Below are positions 55,942 through 57,225 of a stretch of DNA of 57,225 nucleotides, in pieces. The position numbers and the translations under genes were made by a program. The stretch covers positions 1-57,225 of the forward strand of contig NZ_FTMS01000019.1 in the NCBI RefSeq assembly GCF_900156105.1, in the 5' to 3' direction. The notes under the pieces were generated by a model. It worked only from the letters and a program-made list of their open reading frames with translations. It made no database searches and was not told the origin of the DNA. Position 1 is the stretch's first letter. Every line of letters starts with the position of its first letter. The DNA is from Alkalispirochaeta americana. GTDB lineage: Bacteria; Spirochaetota; Spirochaetia; DSM-27196; Alkalispirochaetaceae.

Positions 55942-56723
55942 ACAAGCCCCCTGTGGCTCCAGGCATAGACCTTCATCATCTCCCGTTCACCGGCTTCTCT
56001 GGTCATGGCTGCCAGCCGCTCGGCAAGCTCTTCTTCAAACTGCTTGCGCGATGCCTCGATAACCCGTTCATACTCGCGTTTGCTCAAGCGCACGACCTCT
56101 CCACTTCTTAAGCACAGCTCGATTACCACCCCGTTGTTGGCAGCAGAAAACTGCGCGAGCTCTCCACCGCCAGTACCCCGCGATAACCCCTCCGGTGTTG
56201 CCTCGTCGGTGTGGCCGAAGGCCCCCGGGGTGTCACCCTGTAGTTTATCACGTTCGATCGCCTCCAACGGACGGCCTTGCAACAGGGTAGACACCAGCTC
56301 AGCCTCAAGCTCAAGATCCAGCAGCTCCTCGCTGTAGACCATTCGCTCCCCGCGCAAAACCTGCACTACGTGTTGCAGTTCATGCACCAAAAGCTGCCGG
56401 CCTTCATCGCTGTGCGGGGCGTACATACCCCGGGCAAAGTAGATGTCATTCCCGATCGTCACTGCAACCGCGCCGGCCTGGCGAGTGAGCTCTTCGGCAT
56501 GCTCGCCGATGTGAATTCGCACATTCGAGAGGTCTACACCAAACAGGTGCTCCAGCTGGTCTTTCAGTCCGGCCTCCAGCGGAAATGTCCGGTCGGTCGC
56601 CCCAAACCAACTCATGCGCCCATGAGGATCTTCATCCGGAGCATCACTGTGCTTGCACACAAGCTTCCAGGTCCGGATGGCATGTTGCATCACGGCATCG
56701 CGTGTACGTCTGCGCTGCTGCAT
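55938..56723 (-). CDS. DUF4157 (eCIS core) domain protein
   Basis: A 261-residue protein with GGAGG before ATG. Residues 50-125 are the canonical eCIS_core domain: 'LEAGLKDQLEHLFGVDLSNVRIHIG', 'AVAVTIGNDIYFARGMYAPHSDEGRQLLVHELQHVVQ', with the HEXXH motif H114-E115-x2-H118. This domain marks cargo of extracellular contractile injection systems and related toxins. Here it is not fused to a toxin domain: the C-terminal part (130-261) is a charged helical tail ('EYERVIEASRKQFEEELAERL') and the candidate effector is a separate coupled gene. Confidence 0.9.
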   Translation of the reverse strand: MQQRRRTRDAVMQHAIRTWKLVCKHSDAPDEDPHGRMSWFGATDRTFPLEAGLKDQLEHLFGVDLSNVRIHIGEHAEELTRQAGAVAVTIGNDIYFARGMYAPHSDEGRQLLVHELQHVVQVLRGERMVYSEELLDLELEAELVSTLLQGRPLEAIERDKLQGDTPGAFGHTDEATPEGLSRGTGGGELAQFSAANNGVVIELCLRSGEVVRLSKREYERVIEASRKQFEEELAERLAAMTREAGEREMMKVYAWSHRGLV

Positions 56724-56726
56724 GGC

Positions 56727-57225
56727 CTATCCCTCCTGCCTGATGTCATCCTGCAATGCACTGACCACATCATCAACGCTCTTCCGGATACGCTGAGCAC
56801 CACTGCCTCCCGCTCCTCCCCCACTCCCCCCGGCCCCGCCAGCATCGTGGCTGGCACTGCGGGCCAGGGCCGGCTGGGGCTCTCTCTCCCCGGCGAGGGC
56901 GGCCTTGTCGGTCTCGTAGTTGCGCCGGATTCGTTCCATTCGCTCCTCTTCGGGATCTCTCGTTCCGGCTCCGCCAGAGCCACCTCCGGCCACACCTCCG
57001 GCTGCACCTCCGGCCACAGCTCTGGCTGCAGGTCCGGCTGCACCTCCGGCTGCAGGTCCTTCAGCAGGAACAGCCCCGGCCCTTCCTGCCAAACCACGCA
57101 CCCCGCCGCCCGGCAAGCCACCCTGCATCATCCCGGCCATCGCCACAGCTCCGGCAGGGCCTCGGGGAACAGTTCCGCTCCCCGGAACATCGCCTCTGCC
57201 ACTGCCCCCGCCCGAGACCTTCACT
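56727..57225 (-). CDS. Gly/Ala-rich protein, partial (5' end outside window)
   Basis: The frame is open to the window edge; 166 residues are visible. Residues up to about 90 are low-complexity Gly/Ala/Pro, then a charged helix ('DPEEERMERIRRNYETDKAALAGERE'), a second Gly-rich spacer, and 'QRIRKSVDDVVSALQDDIRQEG' at the end. Only 3 bp separate it from the DUF4157 gene, so it is part of the operon. It could be a C-terminal tail of a structural or effector protein. The alternative frame in the same DNA is Arg/Glu-rich and less plausible. Confidence 0.55.
   Translation of the reverse strand, partial: VKVSGGGSGRGDVPGSGTVPRGPAGAVAMAGMMQGGLPGGGVRGLAGRAGAVPAEGPAAGGAAGPAARAVAGGAAGGVAGGGSGGAGTRDPEEERMERIRRNYETDKAALAGEREPQPALARSASHDAGGAGGSGGGAGGSGAQRIRKSVDDVVSALQDDIRQEG
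56975..57065. repeat. Short imperfect tandem repeats (CACCTCCGGC-type)
   Basis: Units of about 12-15 bp, mostly CACCTCCGGCTG or CACAGCTCTGGCTG variants, encode the Gly/Ala-rich stretch of the leftward gene on the opposite strand. They are prone to slippage. Confidence 0.7.

Overview
The window looks like a GC-rich chromosomal segment from a free-living spirochaete, of the Spirochaeta/Alkalispirochaeta type. The pointers are a periplasmic binding protein with a cleaved 'FAGGRQE' signal end, dense sensory and two-component genes, a DUF3783 protein and a 518-residue protein that looks lineage-restricted. This placement is inferred from protein style; no rRNA is present. Four tRNA genes are present (Asn, Arg, Pro, initiator Met).

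Left part (1-15 kb): a truncated chemotaxis receptor and tRNA-Asn are followed by a complete ABC importer of the nucleoside/sugar type whose binding protein belongs to the DUF3798 family. Next comes a pyrimidine locus. A LacI-type regulator and a dihydroorotate-dehydrogenase-like flavoprotein are transcribed away from codB-codA (cytosine permease and deaminase), with a perfect 22-bp palindrome just downstream of the codBA promoter. A nitroreductase, a NapH-like Fe-S membrane protein and a MATE exporter follow.

16-20 kb: a PQQ-type sugar dehydrogenase, then a translationally coupled operon of a REC/HD-GYP response regulator, a cobalamin-binding protein with the W-x9-E-H motif of AdoCbl photoreceptors, and a PAS histidine kinase. 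This is a candidate light (or B12) to c-di-GMP pathway. A WYL regulator and a divergent serine hydrolase end the block.

21-28.5 kb is an accessory island next to tRNA-Arg, with a tyrosine recombinase beside the tRNA. It carries yefM-yoeB, an Asp/Glu racemase and an AT-rich array of integron gene cassettes without an integron integrase. The cassettes encode a SIR2-like protein, a uracil-DNA-glycosylase-like protein and a C_GCAxxG_C_C-type protein. Two attC sites can be read directly: in each cassette the 5' TTRRRY end is the exact complement of its own R'' box, and attC1 folds into a 17-bp stem with two extrahelical bases. An ISL3-type transposase remnant separates these from an oppositely oriented cassette-like gene pair.

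28.5-51 kb is mostly core: an ankyrin protein, a HAD phosphatase, a HisKA_2 kinase, an M15 peptidase, a cation/proton antiporter fused to a PTS EIIA domain (with a free EIIA paralogue 6 kb away), a LacI regulator, an AsmA-like protein, a threonine catabolism operon (tdh-kbl) divergent from an XRE-cupin regulator, an rRNA methyltransferase, a phosphoesterase, a DtxR-type regulator with a DtxR box, hisC, a PrsW-like protease and tRNA-fMet.

51.6-57.2 kb is a tightly coupled leftward operon that runs off the window: a Gly/Ala-rich protein, a DUF4157 (eCIS core) protein with HEXXH, a 635-residue putative effector, a protein with an NADase-type glycan-binding domain, and a TPR-like protein. This looks like cargo of an extracellular contractile injection system or a related toxin-delivery locus, and together with the cassette array it is the most promising part of the window.
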